NCBI GenBank assembly: GCA_964019055.1 | Contig: OZ025208.1 | Location: 8,810,539-8,874,538 of the forward strand | Reading direction: 5' to 3' | Length of the DNA: 64,000 nucleotides | Source: Anthopleura xanthogrammica | Lineage: Eukaryota; Cnidaria; Anthozoa; Actiniaria; Actiniidae | In this document: positions 61,401 to 64,000 of the stretch, piece after piece | How the letters are laid out: every line of letters starts with the position of its first letter | How positions within the stretch are numbered: position 1 is the stretch's first letter | Position numbers and translations under genes: made by a program | Notes under the pieces: generated by a model | What the model was told of the DNA's origin: nothing | The model's database searches: none | The model's input: only the letters and a program-made list of their open reading frames with translations

Positions 61401-63341
61401 CCCCACCCCCCGATTTTTCTCCCTGTTTAAAAATTAAATGTAGGCTAGTTGAGTGTTTCGTTTTGCAAGTGCAAATAGTGAATGTAGTGCCCTGTGGGTA
61501 GCAAACCTTAAAGAAGAGCAACTTTATAAGTGATGATGTTGTTGTTGATGTTGAGGTTGATCATGATTTTAATGCTGATGAGCTTGGGCGTAATGTTTTT
61601 TCCATTTCAGACCAGGTGCCAGTACAGTACAGTTCCCTACAGTATCATTTCTTTTTTAACGGTGTTGCATGAGTAGACCAATGAATATGGACACAACTCA
61701 AGCAAATAATCTTATTCTCGAGAGAATGACATGTGGTCTGAAAGGGGAAAACATTACGCCCAAGTTAAAGAGGTCTATATAAACTTGTATGAAACTTACA
61801 CTGGTAGTCCTGGAAGTCCATTCCAAAAGTCAGGTTTCAGTCGAACTCTCTTCCTCATGAAGCTCAAAATAGCGATGATAAGAATCTTAAATAAAGATTA
61901 TAGATCAACAGAAAAAAGTATCGATAAAACTGGTATTATCAGATTAAGAATTCCATTGTACGTGGCTATATCTATTTATCCCACACCGTCGGTATTTCAT
62001 TCTTCCTTCCCTCCATGCACTGTGCGTTGAATCTACGCATTTATTTTTTCTATGGTGTGGGATAAAATGATTATACAATGAATACCATTGTATAACTTGT
62101 ATATACACATATCGTCGTTGAAACTATAATTTGTAACTGGTATTATGTTTAAGATAAGTGACTATGTTCATTTTTGTCAAGAAAATAAAAATAAAATAAA
62201 ATAAAGAAAAACCCTGAGGAAGAAGGTGCTCAGCCTTGTTTGGCGTTTTATCCAGGAGATAAGCTACTTACAGCTGGAGCCAAGCATCCAAGATCGTACT
62301 TGCGTTCATCAACAAGACAACTGAAAGAGAGAAAAAAACCCAACTGAAACCCAACATTTAGATAACAAACGCGCTTTTTGATAGCAGTATCGCACTGAAA
62401 CTAAAAGAAAAGAAAAAGAAGGAGAAGAGAGAGAAAGAAGTAAATTAGGTAGAAGTGCCAGATGGAGTACTATACACACGAGGTGTTTTTGTATTAATGT
62501 GAAAACGGTCAAGATTTTCAAGGTTTCCATGGCCATTTAGTAAGTCGATAGCGTGCTTTGTCAGTTTCACACTCGTTGATTGTAATGAGGAACTGAGAAA
62601 AAAGGGAGGAAAAACTGAAGGCAAAAAGAACATGAATTCAATTAAAAAGTCAGTAGTAGAATTGATACAATTATTAAGTTATCTTCGATAAGCAGTGGTA
62701 AGTAGTGACTAGTACAATGATAATTTTGTTGAAGATGGAAGTTTTTCTACCGAAAAACATTGTCCCAGTTTTTCACTCGCGTTCCGGTCCCTGGTCCTGC
62801 GTCTCAGTCCCGGTTTTATGTGGTTCCGCGCGAGGCAATTTGTGGTCGTAAACCCGTTAAGTTCCCACTTTCTTTACGAGATCCAAATTGGTGAACTGAT
62901 TCCGATCCTTGCATAAAAACCACTGAGTCACACCCCAATTCTATTGTTTTATGTAGATTTTGAGGTCCAGGGTAAGACCTTCAAAGCAGCGGCTTTCATT
63001 ATCAGCAGGGGAGTGCAGGGCTGAATTCAAAATCTGGGCAAGGTTTTGAATTTGAAATTCGGTCTTGAATTTCAATGGAAGCCTTCGCCTATAGTTTGAA
63101 CCTTTATATGGAAGCCTATGTAAATGTGTTGAATTCGGTCAGGCAATAAAGTGAGAGTTACATACTGAGAATGGAGGCTATATTTAGTCATATATCATGG
63201 CCCCCACGCGAATACTATCAGCTCACCGGGGCTCACTCAGCTCTGTCTGAGCCAAACATGTTTGTATTTATACATATGAGGCTATATTTAACGCTATATT
63301 TAAAGATTTTGAGTAGTTAACACTTACTTTAGAACGCTCAT
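52053..63341 (-). CDS. STRA6-like retinoid transporter/receptor, gene C (20 exons, 619 aa)
   Basis: Third tandem paralogue and the most compact. Exons, 5' to 3': 63341-63328, 62320-62272, 61885-61800, 61044-60902, 60690-60570, 59888-59813, 59643-59491, 58871-58777, 58537-58473, 58378-58317, 57637-57553, 57234-57205, 56630-56555, 55827-55752, 54853-54805, 54550-54424, 53866-53771, 53114-52951, 52522-52415, 52237-52053. The 1860-nt sum is in frame with no stop. Differences from A: microexon 12 is 30 rather than 21 nt, exon 17 is 12 nt shorter, and the last exon ends 15 codons earlier (…MPAIELE). STRA6 landmarks are kept: PVDFLGDERN, NYPYLACLNAEYKIIGYTLG, DFKFSTQFLSSF, AYIGFLSVLVAFKHPVM and RNPSLVRYRK. 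No large autonomous insertion is seen in its introns, only microsatellites and MITEs. By family it is a plasma-membrane retinoid transporter; ligand and direction are inferred. Confidence 0.87.
53265..53716. repeat. Hexanucleotide array (TTACCA), 450 bp, gene C intron 17
   Basis: About 75 nearly perfect units. It occupies the same intron where genes A and B have CCAGGA arrays. Confidence 0.95.
54087..54286. repeat. Hexanucleotide array (CTGCCA), gene C intron 16
   Basis: About 33 perfect units, in the same intron as the CCCCGT array of gene B. Confidence 0.95.
56938..57080. repeat. AGGT-rich tract, gene C intron 12
   Basis: Short counterpart of the tracts in A and B, flanking the microexon. 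Confidence 0.65.
57266..57452. mobile_element. Foldback MITE (GTCCCTTTCACAGTT ends)
   Basis: Near-perfect arms GTCCCTTTCACAGTTCCCTG and complement, with GAAAGGTAGCC inside. Same family as 31889-32348. Confidence 0.72.
57757..57896. mobile_element. Foldback MITE, gene C intron 10
   Basis: Arms TAGACCCTTTGCAGCACGTG and GCAGCTCAATTTG with complements at 57850-57895. Confidence 0.65.
59095..59225. repeat. Degenerate GGATTCC-rich tract
   Basis: Irregular repeats of GGATTCC/GGAATCC with local GC enrichment in gene C intron 7. Confidence 0.55.
61203..61352. mobile_element. Foldback MITE, gene C intron 3
   Basis: Arms TTTTGGTTGAGTGATCA and AAAGCAATTCAAGA with near-perfect complements. Confidence 0.7.
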
Positions 63342-63540
63342 GTTGGTCGAGAGTGAAGGCTGCGTGTAGAGGTTTTACCTTCGGCTCTTTTCCTTGTAGT
63401 ATTCCTCGTATCAGTTGGTGTCTAGAAGTTGTTGATAAGATGTTTTCAGTTTGAAATATTACAAACGGCAGCTCTAGCATAAAAAAAATTCTTACATGTA
63501 AGGAAAATAACTTCGCTGAGAGCGTTAATATTGCTCAGTT
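63342..63540 (-). promoter_or_regulatory. 5' UTR and proximal promoter of gene C
   Basis: Upstream of the gene C start codon. It shares with gene A the UTR block at about 63385-63425 and the palindromic TTACATGTAA at about 63494. It keeps the ACCAACATG start context. Conservation across three paralogues is the only evidence; no core-promoter element was identified. Confidence 0.45.
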
Positions 63541-64000
63541 GCTGACTTAATCTAATTAAACCAAATATTATTGGTTTTGACACTGTGCTGAGATGAAAGC
63601 TTTAAATGTTACCACTTGTGAGAAAATGATTTCTTATTGGAAAGTAACTACGTATACATGTCAGTTTAGCCAACCCAATAAACTTAACTTTACAGTGCAA
63701 ATTTTCAGTTCGTATCTGCGTTCCTTAATGGAATATCTTTTCTACCAAGTACAAGTGGACCAGACGGACTTTTGAATTCCTTCCATCAAATTGTGAATAA
63801 ATTTTGTATAAATAATTCTGAATAAATTTCACATGTCAACATTTCAGTCCTTGAGCAGATTACATAAATGATATTTTCTCCAAAAGATCTCGTTTTCCGC
63901 CTACGATTTTGATTCGTGATTCCTAAATTTCTATTTATAAAGGAATTTGATAAATGAAGAATCAAACATCGATTGGACATTGGGCTGGAATAACATTCGA
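63541..64000. other. Sequence upstream of gene C
   Basis: AT-rich with no recognised gene, repeat family or RNA. Window ends here. Confidence 0.4.

Overview
This is a eukaryotic nuclear window: AT-rich, with long introns, consensus GT/AG splice sites, microsatellites, and a dense load of foldback MITEs and retroelement pieces. Repeat style (THAP genes, Penelope-like elements, many short perfect-palindrome MITEs) and the invertebrate-type STRA6 family suggest a cnidarian, most likely an anthozoan such as a stony coral. The organism is inferred, not proven.

The host-gene content is a head-to-tail array of three STRA6-like multi-pass membrane protein genes (vitamin A/retinoid transporter family), all on the minus strand. 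Gene C (63,341-52,053) and gene A (20,736-1,693) each reconstruct into 20 exons with matching splice phases and uninterrupted reading frames (619 and 636 aa). Gene B (about 50,585-25,173) keeps 19 exons but has lost most of exon 18, so it is probably a pseudogene or encodes a C-terminally truncated protein. Between the 3' end of B and the 5' end of A lies a small minus-strand THAP-domain gene (about 23,005-21,676). The three paralogues act as natural empty-site controls: comparing their introns dates and delimits many of the insertions.

The most striking object is a complete DNA transposon (2,367-7,723) in the last intron of gene A, on the opposite strand. It has perfect 16-bp terminal inverted repeats, a 4-bp AGAG target duplication, an exact empty site in gene B, and an intact three-exon gene for a 1,037-aa protein. 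The protein joins a ZAD-like zinc finger, an F-box, a DDE-type core with a RAG1-like C-x2-C ... H-x4-H zinc site, an inserted coiled coil and a C-terminal zinc knuckle. A transposase carrying an F-box (the SCF ubiquitin-ligase adaptor motif) is the best candidate here for an undescribed system.

Gene B's introns hold three Penelope-type (GIY-YIG) insertions. Each has inverted terminal copies of a hammerhead-ribozyme-like motif, and each is flanked by 11-15 bp direct repeats (28,043-30,086; 36,929-37,619; 45,611-46,352). B also contains a 3.3-kb composite DNA element (27,112-30,407) that encloses the first of these, a 3.2-kb terminal-inverted-repeat element (about 42,110-45,335) and a 4.8-kb inverted repeat (about 45,395-50,222). 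Gene A's intron 12 carries a 5'-truncated CR1/L2-like LINE. Orthologous introns of A, B and C carry long hexanucleotide arrays whose motif differs between copies.
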